From the NCBI RefSeq assembly GCF_000719115.1, contig NZ_JOEA01000012.1:124001-188000 (forward strand): a stretch of 64,000 nucleotides of DNA. The letters are read 5' to 3'. This DNA comes from Lentzea albidocapillata (GTDB lineage Bacteria > Actinomycetota > Actinomycetes > Mycobacteriales > Pseudonocardiaceae). The notes below the pieces were generated by a model, which saw only the letters and a list, made by a program, of their open reading frames with translations, did not search any database and was not told the DNA's origin. Of this stretch, positions 19,063 to 28,442 are shown piece after piece; positions within the stretch are counted from its first letter, which is position 1; every line of letters starts with the position of its first letter. Made by a program: the position numbers and the translations under genes.

Positions 19063-20256
19063 GTGAAGACTCTCAGCGACCTGCTCGCCGAGGGTGTCTC
19101 GGGTCGGCGCGTCCTCGTGCGCGCCGACCTGAACGTCCCCCTCGACGGCGACAAGATCACCGACGACGGCCGCGTGCGCGCGTCGGTGCCGACGATCAAG
19201 GCCCTGGCCGACGCGGGTGCCCGCGTGATCGTCACCGCCCACCTCGGCCGCCCCAAGGGCGAGCCGGACCCCAAGTTCTCCCTGGCCCCGGCCGCCGCTC
19301 GCCTCGGTGAGCTGCTCGGCACCGAGGTCGCGCTCGCGAGCGACCTGGTCGGCCCGTCCGCCACGTCCGTGGTCGGCGCGCTCACCGACGGTGGCGTCGT
19401 GATGCTCGAGAACGTCCGCTTCGACGCCCGCGAGACCTCGAAGGACGACGCGGAGCGTTCGGCACTGGCCGACGAGCTCGCGTCCTTCGCGGACGCGTTC
19501 GTGTCCGACGGTTTCGGTGTCGTGCACCGCAAGCAGGCCTCGGTCTACGACGTGGCGCAGAAGCTGCCCGCGTACGTCGGCGGTCTCGTCGAGGCCGAGC
19601 TCAAGGTTCTCAAGAAGCTCACCGACGACCTGGAGCGCCCGTACGTCGTGGTGCTCGGCGGCGCGAAGGTGTCCGACAAGCTCGGCGTCATCGCGAACCT
19701 GCTGGCCAAGGTCGACCGGCTGCTCATCGGCGGCGGCATGGCGTACACGTTCCTCAAGGCCCAGGGCCACGAGGTCGGCACGTCGCTGCTGCAGTCCGAC
19801 CAGCTCGACCAGGTGAAGGGCTTCCTCGCCGAGGCCGAGAAGCGCGGCGTCGAGCTCGTGCTGCCGGTCGACGTGCTGGTCACGGCCGAGTTCGGCAACG
19901 TCGAGCACGACGTCGTCGGCACCGACTCGATCCCCGCCGACAAGATGGGCCTCGACATCGGCCCGAAGTCGCGCGAGCTGTTCGCGTCGAAGCTCGCCGA
20001 CGCCAAGACCGTGTTCTGGAACGGCCCGATGGGCGTGTTCGAGATCGAGACCTACGCCGGCGGCACCCGTGCCGTCGCCGAGGCGCTCGTGAAGTCCGAC
20101 GCGTTCACCGTCGTCGGCGGTGGCGACTCGGCTGCCGCGGTGCGTGCGCTGGGCCTGCCCGAGGACGGCTTCTCGCACATCTCCACCGGCGGTGGCGCGT
20201 CCCTGGAGTTCCTTGAGGGCAAGGAACTCCCCGGCATCAGCGTTTTGGAGTCCTGA
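19063..20256 (+). CDS. pgk: Phosphoglycerate kinase
   Basis: 397 residues, full length for bacterial PGK. GTG 19063 gives [27 protein letters not shown] and HLGRPKG build the substrate site, [11 protein letters not shown] and WNGPMGVFE the hinge and nucleotide sites, and [13 protein letters not shown] the ADP/ATP glycine loop. It transfers phosphate from 1,3-bisphosphoglycerate to ADP. The TGA overlaps the tpiA ATG by one base. Confidence 0.98.
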   Translation: MKTLSDLLAEGVSGRRVLVRADLNVPLDGDKITDDGRVRASVPTIKALADAGARVIVTAHLGRPKGEPDPKFSLAPAAARLGELLGTEVALASDLVGPSATSVVGALTDGGVVMLENVRFDARETSKDDAERSALADELASFADAFVSDGFGVVHRKQASVYDVAQKLPAYVGGLVEAELKVLKKLTDDLERPYVVVLGGAKVSDKLGVIANLLAKVDRLLIGGGMAYTFLKAQGHEVGTSLLQSDQLDQVKGFLAEAEKRGVELVLPVDVLVTAEFGNVEHDVVGTDSIPADKMGLDIGPKSRELFASKLADAKTVFWNGPMGVFEIETYAGGTRAVAEALVKSDAFTVVGGGDSAAAVRALGLPEDGFSHISTGGGASLEFLEGKELPGISVLES

Positions 20257-21044
20257 TGGCAGCCCGGCTCCCGCTCATCGCGGGCAACTGGAAGATGAAC
20301 CTCAACCACCTCGAGGCGATCGGCCTCGTGCAGAAGATCGCCTTCTCCCTCCCGGAGAAGTACTTCGCCAAGGTCGAGGTCGCCGTTCTTCCCCCGTTCG
20401 TCGACATCCGCAGCATCCAGACGCTGGTCGACGGCGACAAGCTGCTGATCAAGTACGGCGCGCAGGACATCTCGCAGCACGACTCCGGTGCCTACACCGG
20501 TGAGGTCTCCGGCCTGATGATCAAGAAGCTCGGCTGCCACTACGTGGTCGTCGGGCACTCCGAGCGGCGCGAGTACCACGGCGAGACGGACGCCATCGTC
20601 AACGCCAAGGTCAAGGCGGCACTGAAGGTCGAGGTCACCCCGATCTTCTGCTTCGGCGAGAAGCTCGACGTCCGCGAGGCCAAGGGTCACCTGGAGCTGG
20701 TGCGCCGGCAGCTGGAGGACGGCCTCAAGGGCTTCACGGCCGAGCAGGTCGCCAAGATCGTGTTCGCCTACGAGCCCGTGTGGGCCATCGGCACCGGCCG
20801 CACCGCGTCGTCCGCGGACGCGCAGGAGGTGTGCTCGCTGGTCCGCTCGTTCGTCGCGGAGAAGTACGGCGAGGAGACCGCGGCGGTCGTCCGGGTGCTC
20901 TACGGCGGTTCGGTGAAGTCGTCGAACATCGGTGAACTGATCGCGCAGAAGGACATCGACGGCGCTCTCGTGGGCGGCGCCAGCCTTCAGGCGGACGAAT
21001 TCACCAAGCTGTGCGCATTGGCTGCCGGCGGGCCTCTACCCTAA
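20256..21044 (+). CDS. tpiA: Triosephosphate isomerase
   Basis: 262 residues. Catalytic residues visible: Asn/Lys in GNWKMN, His in VGHSERR, and Glu in [17 protein letters not shown]; phosphate-binding [13 protein letters not shown] and GALVGGASL. It interconverts dihydroxyacetone phosphate and glyceraldehyde-3-P. Third gene of the glycolytic operon, coupled to pgk by TGATG. Confidence 0.98.
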   Translation: MAARLPLIAGNWKMNLNHLEAIGLVQKIAFSLPEKYFAKVEVAVLPPFVDIRSIQTLVDGDKLLIKYGAQDISQHDSGAYTGEVSGLMIKKLGCHYVVVGHSERREYHGETDAIVNAKVKAALKVEVTPIFCFGEKLDVREAKGHLELVRRQLEDGLKGFTAEQVAKIVFAYEPVWAIGTGRTASSADAQEVCSLVRSFVAEKYGEETAAVVRVLYGGSVKSSNIGELIAQKDIDGALVGGASLQADEFTKLCALAAGGPLP

Positions 21045-21138
21045 GTTGATCTGGCTTAATCCCTAATCCCACCGGATGCACACGTTCGGCAGTCGAACAG
21101 GTACTCTATGGCGTCGGCTGCCTGACAGCGAGGAAGAA

Positions 21139-21378
21139 ATGATCCTGTTCCTGCAGATCCTGTTGATCGTCTCCAGCGTGCTGCTGGTGCTGCTGGTGCT
21201 GTTGCACCGCGGCCGTGGTGGCGGCCTTTCTTCGCTGTTCGGCGGCGGCATGCAGTCGAGTCTGTCCGGTTCCTCCGTTGTCGAGAAGAACCTCGACCGC
21301 CTGACGCTGTTCGTCGGCGCGATCTGGGTCATCGCCATCGTGGGTATCGGGCTGCTGATCAAGCTCCCCGGAGCCTGA
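21139..21378 (+). CDS. secG: Preprotein translocase subunit SecG
   Basis: 79 residues from ATG 21139 with AGGAAG upstream; an upstream in-frame ATG at 21076 lacks an SD and would add an improbable Arg-rich extension. Two membrane helices (ILFLQILLIVSSVLLVLLVL and LFVGAIWVIAIVGIGLLI) flank a Gly-rich loop with GGGLSSLFGGGMQSS, the SecG signature. It stimulates SecYEG-dependent export. Position after tpiA is conserved in actinobacteria. Confidence 0.93.
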   Translation: MILFLQILLIVSSVLLVLLVLLHRGRGGGLSSLFGGGMQSSLSGSSVVEKNLDRLTLFVGAIWVIAIVGIGLLIKLPGA

Positions 21379-21444
21379 TCTTCCGTTCAGCGGCAGAAGC
21401 CCTCAGGGGCTTGGGGTAACCACTTGGTGGGGGTGTAACGGTCG

Positions 21445-21789
21445 ATGTCCGGTGGTAACGCGATTCGCGGTACCCGCGTCGGCGCAGGCCCGATGGGTGA
21501 GTCGGAGCGCGGCGAGTCCGCGCCCCGTCGTCGGGTGTCGTACTGGTGCGCGAACGGTCACGAGTCCCGGCCTTCCTTCGCGGTCGAGGCGGAGGTTCCG
21601 GAGAGTTGGGACTGCCCGCGCTGCGGCCTGCCGGCAGGTCGTGACGAGCAGACGCCACCCGCGCCTCCGCGCAACGAGCCGTACAAGACGCACCTTGCGT
21701 ACGTGAAGGAGCGGCGCTCCGACGCGGACGGCGAGGCGATCCTCGAAGAGGCTCTCGCCAAGCTGCGCCGCCAGCGCGAAGAGCCGTAA
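21445..21789 (+). CDS. rbpA: RNA polymerase-binding protein RbpA
   Basis: 114 residues. Central zinc-ribbon-like RbpA core with YWCANGHES and WDCPRCGLPAG, then the basic linker and C-terminal sigma-interacting helix (KTHLAYVKERRSDADGEAIL, EALAKLRRQ). RbpA binds principal sigma factors and stabilises promoter complexes; actinobacteria-specific. It lies 66 bases after secG and is followed by a strong hairpin. Confidence 0.95.
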   Translation: MSGGNAIRGTRVGAGPMGESERGESAPRRRVSYWCANGHESRPSFAVEAEVPESWDCPRCGLPAGRDEQTPPAPPRNEPYKTHLAYVKERRSDADGEAILEEALAKLRRQREEP

Positions 21790-21810
21790 GGCTCAGATCT
21801 TCGGTAGTCA

Positions 21811-21851
21811 CGCGAAAGGCACCCTCTACTGCGGAGAGGGTGCCTTTCGCG
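21811..21851. terminator. Bidirectional 17-bp hairpin terminator after rbpA
   Basis: Perfect 17-base arms starting CGCGAAAGGCACCCTCT (21811-21827), seven-base loop, followed by TTTCTCGTT. It separates rbpA from the converging minus-strand gene and should stop both transcripts. Confidence 0.88.
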
Positions 21852-21858
21852 TTTCTCG

Positions 21859-22770
21859 TTATCGCCTCAGGCCGGAGAACTGACGGCGCAGCATCGCGGC
21901 ACCCACGAGCAGGAAGAACAACAGCACCACGAGCGTGCTGGTCGTGCCACCGGACGAGCTCGACAGCGTCACGTCCACGTTGCCCACGAGCACGATGCCG
22001 CACTCCGCGCGGACCTTGTGACGGCCGGGCTCGATGTTCTCGAACCGCACGGGTGAGCGGAACTCGCCGTTCTCGTCGGCCGTGGTCCTGCCGACGTCCT
22101 GGCCCAGCGACTTCAGCGTCACCTTCGCGCCCTTGGGGCAGCCGGTGCCGGTCGCGGTCAGGTCGTCGCCGGGCTGGATGTTGTCCTTGTCCAGGATCAG
22201 GACGCCGTCATCGGGGTCGGTCAGCGCGTCGGTCGTGGAGGAGGACGGCGGGGTCGACGAATCCGTGGTGGTGGTCGTGGTCGTCACCGGGGGAGTCGTG
22301 GTGGTCGTGATGACCGGGGGACGGGTCGTCACGGGAGGCTTGGTCACCGGTGGGTTGGTGACAACGGGCGGCTGTGTGGTGACGGGCGGCTGAGTCGTCG
22401 TGGTGGTCGGCGGGACGCGGACGGTGAACGTCGTGGTCGCCGCGCCGGCCTGGCACGAGGTCGCCTGGACCGTCACCCGGTGACCACCGGCTGTGGCGTT
22501 CGCCGGAACCGTTGCCGAACCGGAACCCGTCCCGCGACCGCCACCGGTACCGCTGCCCACTACGGTCTTGCCGTCCCAGAGGACGCGCATGGCGAAGTTC
22601 GTGCAGTCCGGATCGAAGTAGATCCCGGTCCACGCGACCTTGAAAGCCGTTCCTGGGGCGCCGACGCTCGGGTTCGCCGAGAGCACCGGCGGCTGCTGGG
22701 CCGTGGCCGGTGTGGCGACCAGCACCGTAACACCGGCCATCATGGCCACGAGTAAGCCTAAAGACCGCAT
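21859..22770 (-). CDS. Secreted, C-terminally membrane-anchored protein with Thr/Pro-rich stalk
   Basis: 303 residues. Signal peptide SLGLLVAMMAGVTVLVATPA ending in TAQ; residues 26-115 an Ig/TIG-like beta domain (SANPSVGAPGTAFKVAWTGI); residues about 118-175 low-complexity Thr/Pro repeats (PPVTTQPPVVTNPPVTKPP); a second beta domain with NIQPGDDLTATGTGCPKGA; then a C-terminal TM helix (TSTLVVLLFFLLVGAAML) and RRQ stop-transfer. No LPxTG motif. Probably a surface-displayed adhesin-like or sensory protein. Its start lies only 34 bases from the divergent gene at 22805, so they share a promoter region. Confidence 0.75.
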   Translation of the reverse strand: MRSLGLLVAMMAGVTVLVATPATAQQPPVLSANPSVGAPGTAFKVAWTGIYFDPDCTNFAMRVLWDGKTVVGSGTGGGRGTGSGSATVPANATAGGHRVTVQATSCQAGAATTTFTVRVPPTTTTTQPPVTTQPPVVTNPPVTKPPVTTRPPVITTTTTPPVTTTTTTTDSSTPPSSSTTDALTDPDDGVLILDKDNIQPGDDLTATGTGCPKGAKVTLKSLGQDVGRTTADENGEFRSPVRFENIEPGRHKVRAECGIVLVGNVDVTLSSSSGGTTSTLVVLLFFLLVGAAMLRRQFSGLRR

Positions 22771-22804
22771 TCCCTCTCCCCGGATCAGAACCTAAGGTGC
22801 GCTA

Positions 22805-23569
22805 GTGAGACGTCGCATGGCCGGTGCAGGTTTACTGCTGTGGTGCGGAATTATGCTGCTTCCCTCCGCGGCCTCCGCACAGGACGGGTCTGTGATCCTC
22901 GAGGCCGATGTGGACGGTAGGCCGGTTGGAGTAGGGAACCTGGTGCTGGACCCGTCGCAGACCGCCAAGATTTCGGTCACGGTCCGCAACAATACGAACA
23001 CCCCGCAGCGCGTGAAGACCGTGCGGATCAGCGGCACCGCGCTGGCGTTGACCTTCTTCGCTTACGACACAACGGTTCCGTTCGACGTGCCGGCGAAGTC
23101 CTCGGAGACCCGTTCGTTCCCGCTGGAGCCGACCGACCTCGGCTCGCAGGCGATCGGTCTCCTTCCGGTCACGGTCGAGGTCATCGACGTGCAACGCGAG
23201 AGCATCGCGTCCGTCGAGACGACCGGTGACGTCAGGGGCTCGCTCTGGTCGGTCTACGGGGCGTTCGGGCTGGGCGTGCTCGTACTGACGGCGTTGTCGT
23301 GGGCGGGCGCGCTGATCGCGCTGGCGCGCAGGAGGCTGCCCGCGAACCGGTGGCAGCGGGCCATGCGGTTCCTGCCCGCCGGCATCGGGACCGGGCTGAT
23401 CGCGGTCATCTCGCTGTCGGTGCTGCGGCTGGTGGCGCCGTCGCCCACGGCCGAGATCCCGTTCATCATCGGCGCGGCCGCGGCGGCGTTCGTGCTCGGT
23501 TACGTGACGCCGCACCCCGGTGAGCAACGGCCACCGTCCGAAATGGATACCGTGAGGATTCAACGGTGA
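22805..23569 (+). CDS. Secreted-domain membrane protein paired with a Ser/Thr kinase
   Basis: 254 residues from GTG 22805. Signal peptide AGAGLLLWCGIMLLPSAASA; an extracytoplasmic beta-rich domain (residues 30-140, ISVTVRNNTNTPQRVKTVRI); then three hydrophobic helices (YGAFGLGVLVLTALSWAGAL, GIGTGLIAVISLSVLRLV, IPFIIGAAAAAFVLGYV). It overlaps the kinase by GTGA, so the proteins are coupled and this one may present a signal to the kinase or be its substrate (inference). No known family recognised. Confidence 0.75.
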   Translation: MRRRMAGAGLLLWCGIMLLPSAASAQDGSVILEADVDGRPVGVGNLVLDPSQTAKISVTVRNNTNTPQRVKTVRISGTALALTFFAYDTTVPFDVPAKSSETRSFPLEPTDLGSQAIGLLPVTVEVIDVQRESIASVETTGDVRGSLWSVYGAFGLGVLVLTALSWAGALIALARRRLPANRWQRAMRFLPAGIGTGLIAVISLSVLRLVAPSPTAEIPFIIGAAAAAFVLGYVTPHPGEQRPPSEMDTVRIQR

Positions 23570-25176
23570 CTCTGTCCAGTGTGGTCGCCGCCCTGCCGCA
23601 GTACGCCGTCGGCGACCAGATCGGCGAGGGCGGCATGGGTGTCGTCTACGGCGGTGTGCACCGTCAGCTCGGGCGTCCCGTGGCGATCAAACGGCTGCCG
23701 CACGCCGTGGCCGAAGATCCGCGGATGAGTGAGCGCTTCGAGCACGAGGCGCGGTTGCTGGCACGCCTCGACCACCCGCACATCGTGCCGGTCTACGACT
23801 ACGTCCGGCAGCAGGGCGAGCACCTGCTGGTGATGGAACGCCTCGACGGCGGCACGGTCTGGTCGCGGTTCTCCGGTGACGGCCTGACCGCGCAGCAGTC
23901 GTGCGGGATCGTGCTGGCGGCGCTGGCTGGGCTGCACGCGGCGCACGAGGCCGGCGTGCTGCACCTCGACGTGAAGCCGAAGAACCTGCTCTTCACCTCG
24001 AACGGCGTGGTGAAGGTGGCGGACTTCGGCATCTCCCAGGTGGTGTCGGAGGGCGCGACGCTGGTGACGCACGGCGGCGCGGTGCTCGGCACGCCCGCCT
24101 ACATCGCGCCGGAACAGGCGATGGGCAACGCCCTGTCGCCCGCGGCCGACGTCTACGCGACCGGCACGATGCTCTACGAACTGCTGTGCGGCGACCTGCC
24201 GTTCGAACGCGGCGGCGGTCCGATCGCGATGATCCAGAAGAGGGTGTTCCAGGAGCCGCGGCCGTTGCCGAAGGTGCCGGAACCTCTGGCCGGTGTGGTG
24301 ATGCGCAGCATCGCGCGGGAGCCCGACGCGCGCTACCGCAACGCCGAGACGTTCGCGATCGACCTGGCGGGCGCGGCGGGCCACCTGTTCGGTCCGGACT
24401 GGCTCGTGCGCCTGGGCATCCCCGTGCACCTAGCACCGCAGGTGTCGTCGTCGTCCACACGTCCGTCGCTGCGGCCTGTGCCGGAACGCGAGACGGTCAC
24501 GCTCACGGGACAGCGGATCCGGGCCACGCTGGTCGACCCGATCCCCGCTGCGCGCCTGAGCGGCAGCAGCACGCTGGTGCCCGCCTCGCAGGTGATCAAG
24601 CCGCCGTCGACGCCGTGGGCGTTGTGGCTGGTGGCGGCGCTCGCGTTGATCGCGATGGCCGTGGTGCCGTTCGTGGCGACCGGCAACCCGCCCGCGACGA
24701 CCATCGAGATGGACCTCGCGGGCCCCGTGAAGGTCGACGGCACGCATCTCGTCGTGACGGCGGCCGGGATTCCGCTCGCGGACGTGCCGCAGCGCGGGAC
24801 CGAGGGCTTCGTGCTGCCGGGCGCGGCGAGGTGGATCATCGGCGGCGTCGTGACGGCCCAGGTCGACGAGCAGCCGCCGTTCCTGCTGGAGTCCAGCCAG
24901 ACGCCGTGGCTGAGCCTCATGGGCACCGGTTCGGCGTTGCTGCTGCTGTTCACGTTCGCGTACCTGGAGTCGAACCTGCGGGCGTTGCGGCGGCGGCAGA
25001 CCGGCATGGCGGCGGTCATCGCGTCGGTGCCGCTCGGTCTCGGCCTCGGGCTGGCCGTGTGGCTGCTGGTGTCGGTGTTGCTCAAGCACGAACCGACGAT
25101 GTCCGTCGCGCTCACCTGCGGTGTTCTCGGCGCGGCCGCGGCACTGAGTGCGTCGCTGGCCTCCAGGCGCGCCTGA
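23566..25176 (+). CDS. Membrane Ser/Thr protein kinase (Hanks type)
   Basis: 536 residues. Kinase domain at residues 8-260: glycine loop IGEGGMGVVYGG, Lys in PVAIKRLP, catalytic loop HLDVKPKNLLF, DFGISQ, and TPAYIAPEQ. The usual HRD arginine is Leu (HLD), so it is a non-RD kinase and may not need activation-loop phosphorylation. Two C-terminal hydrophobic helices (ALWLVAALALIAMAVVPFVA and LMGTGSALLLLFTFAYL) flank a small domain, with two more near the end; no PASTA repeats. Coupled by GTGA to the membrane protein before it. Confidence 0.9.
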   Translation: MTLSSVVAALPQYAVGDQIGEGGMGVVYGGVHRQLGRPVAIKRLPHAVAEDPRMSERFEHEARLLARLDHPHIVPVYDYVRQQGEHLLVMERLDGGTVWSRFSGDGLTAQQSCGIVLAALAGLHAAHEAGVLHLDVKPKNLLFTSNGVVKVADFGISQVVSEGATLVTHGGAVLGTPAYIAPEQAMGNALSPAADVYATGTMLYELLCGDLPFERGGGPIAMIQKRVFQEPRPLPKVPEPLAGVVMRSIAREPDARYRNAETFAIDLAGAAGHLFGPDWLVRLGIPVHLAPQVSSSSTRPSLRPVPERETVTLTGQRIRATLVDPIPAARLSGSSTLVPASQVIKPPSTPWALWLVAALALIAMAVVPFVATGNPPATTIEMDLAGPVKVDGTHLVVTAAGIPLADVPQRGTEGFVLPGAARWIIGGVVTAQVDEQPPFLLESSQTPWLSLMGTGSALLLLFTFAYLESNLRALRRRQTGMAAVIASVPLGLGLGLAVWLLVSVLLKHEPTMSVALTCGVLGAAAALSASLASRRA

Positions 25177-25221
25177 CCGCTTTTCGAACGCGACAATTCG
25201 ACCCCTGACGGGCGTTCTCGA

Positions 25222-25236
25222 AGAAGCAGTGCTTCT
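25222..25236. promoter_or_regulatory. 15-bp perfect palindrome upstream of the TIM-barrel gene
   Basis: AGAAGCA-G-TGCTTCT, 26 bases before ATG 25263. The single-base centre favours protein binding over RNA folding, so it may be an operator overlapping the promoter or leader. Confidence 0.4.
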
Positions 25237-25262
25237 GGGAGAGCAACCAGTCAGGGGGAACG

Positions 25263-26360
25263 ATGATCAGTCGAAAGGTGTTTCTGAAGTCCGTCGCCGG
25301 TGCCGCGGTGCTGGCGAGCATCGGGGGAGGCACGGCGGCAGCGGCGCCGCGGAAGCGTGGCGGCGTCTGCTACGACACCGGTGTGCTGCACGCGGCAGGG
25401 GAACCGCTGAGCCGCGTGCGCTGGAGCCGTCCGCAGCTGGAACGGGAGATCCGGCTGATCGCGGACGACCTGCGCTGCCCGTCGATCACGGCGTTCGGCA
25501 GCGATCTCGGCCGCCTCGCCGAGACGACGGACGCGGCGGTGCGCCAGGGCATGCGGGTCTTCGTGCAGCCCAGGCTCTACGACCACCCGCAGGAGCAGAT
25601 CCTGCAGCACATGGCGGAGGCCGCGCGCACGGCCGAGCGGAAGCGGCACGGCGACGACATCACGTTCGTCACCGGCTGCGAGCACTTCCTGTTCACGCCG
25701 GGCATCATCCCCGGCGACACGTTCCTCGACCGGATCGCGCACATCCCGTCGATCACGGACTGGCCGGCGGTCGTCCGGCGCTTCCGTGAGTTCATGGCGA
25801 AGGCCGTCGAGGTGGCGCGCAGGGAGTTCCACGGCCGCATCACCTACGGCGCGGCGGCGGGCGCGGACGCGGAGTGGACCGACTGGTCGTTGTTCGACCT
25901 CGTCGGCCTCGACTACTACACGCACTTCGAGACCGACGCCGAGTACGCGACTGACCTGGACAAATACCGTCGCTGGGGCAAGCCGCTGATGATCCTGGAG
26001 TACGGCTGCTGCACCTTCACGGGCGCGGCGAAGGCCGGCGGGATGGGCTGGGACATCGTCGACTACGAGGCCGACCCGCCCGTGATCAAGCCCGGCTTCG
26101 AGCGGAACGAACGCGAACAGGCCGACCACATCGCCCGCATGCTGCGCGTGTTCGGCGCACAGCCCGATGTCGAGGGATCGCACCTGTACTCGGTCATCTC
26201 ACCGGACTCGCCGCACAACCCGACGAGCCGCGATCGTGACTACGACATGGCCTCGTACAGCCTGTTGCGCACGATCCGTGAGCGGTTCGACGACGAGAAC
26301 TCGCCCTACCGCCTGGAGCCCAAGAAGTCGTACCACGCCTTCAAGCGCTTCAATCGGTGA
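25263..26360 (+). CDS. Exported TIM-barrel, glycoside-hydrolase-like protein
   Basis: 365 residues after SD AGGGGGAACG. N-terminal export signal of Tat-like form (SRKVFLKSVAGAAVLASIGG), mature start near AAPRKRG. Strand/helix pattern of a TIM barrel, with two candidate catalytic acids in FVTGCEHFLFTPG and MILEYGCCTFTGA, in positions used by clan GH-A enzymes. Relatives in Streptomyces are sometimes labelled abortive infection proteins, but nothing here shows phage defence. Probably a secreted carbohydrate-active enzyme of unknown substrate. Its end overlaps the converging sensor kinase by 11 bases. Confidence 0.65.
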   Translation: MISRKVFLKSVAGAAVLASIGGGTAAAAPRKRGGVCYDTGVLHAAGEPLSRVRWSRPQLEREIRLIADDLRCPSITAFGSDLGRLAETTDAAVRQGMRVFVQPRLYDHPQEQILQHMAEAARTAERKRHGDDITFVTGCEHFLFTPGIIPGDTFLDRIAHIPSITDWPAVVRRFREFMAKAVEVARREFHGRITYGAAAGADAEWTDWSLFDLVGLDYYTHFETDAEYATDLDKYRRWGKPLMILEYGCCTFTGAAKAGGMGWDIVDYEADPPVIKPGFERNEREQADHIARMLRVFGAQPDVEGSHLYSVISPDSPHNPTSRDRDYDMASYSLLRTIRERFDDENSPYRLEPKKSYHAFKRFNR

Positions 26361-27606
26361 TGACGCGTTCCCTCGGGAACGTCGCCGACACCAGGAAGCC
26401 GCCGTCCTCGGTCGGCCCCGCCGAGAACTCGCCACCGAGCAACGTGGCGCGCTCACGCAGGCCGACCAGGCCGTGACCTCCGCTGGGCAACGTCGACGAC
26501 GGGCTGGACGAGGCGGTGTTGCGCACCTCGACCAGCACGTTGTCGTCGTACTGGGCGTCGATGAACACCGTCGCGCTCGCGCCCACGGCGTGCTTGCGGA
26601 TGTTCGTCAGGGCCTCCTGCACCGTCCGGTAGACGGCGCCGGACACCGGTGCGGAGAGGTCCTCGACGGGGCCCTTGAGCTGGATGGTGACCTCGAAGCC
26701 CGCGTCGGCGGCCAGCTCCGGCAGCTCGTCGAGGCTCGGCTGGGTGTCGTCTGTGGTGCGTAGGACGGACACGAGCTGACGGAGTTCGTCGAGCGTGCGC
26801 GTCGACAACATGCGGATGGTGCCAGCGACCTGCTTGTGCTCGGCGTCGGCCACGGCCATGCGGAGCGCGCCCGCCTGCATCGCGATGAGACTGACCTGGT
26901 GCGACACGACGTCGTGCATCTCGCGGGCGAGCTTTGCCCGTTCGTCGGCACGGATGGCGTGCGCGTGGAGCACACGCTCTCTCTCGCGTGACTCGGCCAG
27001 TTCGGAGATGCGGTCGGAGAGTTCCTGACGCGCGTGCACCAGCAGGCCGATCGCGATCGGCAGGCCCGCCACCAGGAAGCCGTAGATCGCCGAGTGGAAG
27101 TGACCCGACGCGGGCCGTTCGATCAGCTCCTGGAACGGCCAGGCGACGAACCGGCAGAGCCACACCAGCGCGGCCGCGAGACCCGTCTGCCAGCCGCCGA
27201 TGTAGCGGCGGGCGACCGTGTAGAGGGCGATCATCGCGGCGAGCTGCGACCAGCCTACGAAGAAGCCGGGGATGGTGAGGACCAGCGTGAGGAACGGGAA
27301 CCGGCGGCGCAGGACCAGCGCGCCGACCGCGAGCCAGTTGAGCCAGAGCTGGTAGTTCTCGATCGGCGGGAGGTCCGTGATCGGGTCGGCTTCGAGCCAC
27401 AACCCGAAAAGCCAGACGTCGAGTGCGGCGAAGAAGATCAACGCGAGGTCGGCGAGGACCTGGCGGTAGTCACCACTGAGCGGCCAGCGTGAGCCGGCCG
27501 CAGTCGTCGCCGACCGTCTGGCCGGGAGCAGCGTCGTGGTCAGTATCCGACCTCCCCTGTGAGCCTTGCGATCCTCACCGTACTGCGCGTATGCGGCGGA
27601 TGGCAT
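26350..27606 (-). CDS. Orphan two-component sensor kinase (NarL/DesK-type)
   Basis: About 418 residues from ATG 27606; an upstream in-frame start at 27639 is possible. Four or five N-terminal membrane helices (VLADLALIFFAALDVWLFGL, LTLVLTIPGFFVGW and others), a HisKA_3 box with the phospho-acceptor in LAREMHDVVSHQVSLIAMQ, and HATPase motifs EALTNIRKHA and GGHGLVGLRERA. It would autophosphorylate and pass phosphate to a NarL-type regulator, but no such regulator is adjacent, so the partner lies elsewhere. Tail-to-tail overlap with the TIM-barrel gene. Confidence 0.85.
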   Translation of the reverse strand: MPSAAYAQYGEDRKAHRGGRILTTTLLPARRSATTAAGSRWPLSGDYRQVLADLALIFFAALDVWLFGLWLEADPITDLPPIENYQLWLNWLAVGALVLRRRFPFLTLVLTIPGFFVGWSQLAAMIALYTVARRYIGGWQTGLAAALVWLCRFVAWPFQELIERPASGHFHSAIYGFLVAGLPIAIGLLVHARQELSDRISELAESRERERVLHAHAIRADERAKLAREMHDVVSHQVSLIAMQAGALRMAVADAEHKQVAGTIRMLSTRTLDELRQLVSVLRTTDDTQPSLDELPELAADAGFEVTIQLKGPVEDLSAPVSGAVYRTVQEALTNIRKHAVGASATVFIDAQYDDNVLVEVRNTASSSPSSTLPSGGHGLVGLRERATLLGGEFSAGPTEDGGFLVSATFPRERVITD

Positions 27607-27693
27607 TGGCTGCCCCTTTACCCCGACCTGCCCCGTCATGGGAGTAAGACGTCGTCACACGCGAATCTGTACGGCTGTCGGCTCACATATGTG

Positions 27694-27727
27694 CTACCGC
27701 ACACGCTCGTGCGAGCGCGTGCGGTAG
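27694..27727 (-). terminator. Hairpin terminator after the DUF4360 pair
   Basis: CTACCGCAC pairs with GTGCGGTAG outside and CGCTCG with CGAGCG inside, interrupted by one mismatch, loop TG. It begins 12 bases past the DUF4360 stop on the minus strand, in the gap before the sensor kinase start. Confidence 0.65.
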
Positions 27728-27738
27728 TCACAGCACTA

Positions 27739-28368
27739 CTACGGGCACGTCTTCCAACTAAATTGGTAGGTCGTGTCGATGGCACCGTCCGTGGAGTCCA
27801 TCGACACGAAGCTGGTCGTCGTGGCCGTGTTGGACGAGCCGGGGTAGACGCGGAGCTCGGTGTTGATGTTGAAGTTCCGCTTCTCGCCGCACGGTGAGTA
27901 GACGATCGCGGCGAGCTCGGTCTGGTCGGTGGCCTGCCAGTCGTCGCTGTGCGGACCGTTGTACCGGTGTGAGGCCGAGTCGTTCTGCGACATGCCCTGG
28001 AAGTAGTAGTTGGCCTTCTGGATGGCGTACGCCCCGCGTTCCAGGTGGGCGAACCCTCTGTAGTCGGCCTGGGCGATGCCGTAGGTGAAGCCCTGCGGGA
28101 CGTTGACCCGCAGGTTGAGCTGGCAGTTCTTGCGGAAGTCGGTCGGTCGTGCGCCGACCCCGATCTGGGCCAGGTAGTCGCTGTAGGTGACGGTGAAGGC
28201 CTTGTTGTCCTCGGACACCGCGACGGCCGCCGTGCCCGCCGGGCAACCCGAGCCGTTGACCGTGACGACGTCGATGGTGATGTGGTCGGGCGGCGGCGTG
28301 TCGCCGGGCGCGCCGGGCGGGATGATGATGGCCGAGGCCAGCAGGGCAGCGGCAACCGCGTTGAGCAT
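27739..28368 (-). CDS. Secreted DUF4360-family protein, copy 1
   Basis: 209 residues from ATG 28368 (SD AAGGTG). Short hydrophobic signal (LNAVAAALLASAIIIPPGA), then the family pattern ITIDVVTVNGSGCPAGTA, TVTYSDYLAQIG, FRKNCQLNLRVNVPQGF and SPCGEKRNFNINTELRV. Four Cys probably form two disulfides. DUF4360 proteins are small secreted beta-rich proteins of unknown function in actinomycetes and fungi. Tandem with a paralogue 74 bases upstream. Confidence 0.85.
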   Translation of the reverse strand: MLNAVAAALLASAIIIPPGAPGDTPPPDHITIDVVTVNGSGCPAGTAAVAVSEDNKAFTVTYSDYLAQIGVGARPTDFRKNCQLNLRVNVPQGFTYGIAQADYRGFAHLERGAYAIQKANYYFQGMSQNDSASHRYNGPHSDDWQATDQTELAAIVYSPCGEKRNFNINTELRVYPGSSNTATTTSFVSMDSTDGAIDTTYQFSWKTCP

Positions 28369-28442
28369 GAGGCACCTTTCCAAACGCGTCTCGCAGGAGG
28401 GTGGCGGCGGTTGGACTTGGGTGGCGGCGGCCTTTCAGGAAA

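Noticed and set aside
25263..26360. Labelling the TIM-barrel gene as an abortive infection (phage defence) gene
   Set aside because: The protein is exported and has glycosidase-like acids; relatives carry that name only by annotation transfer.
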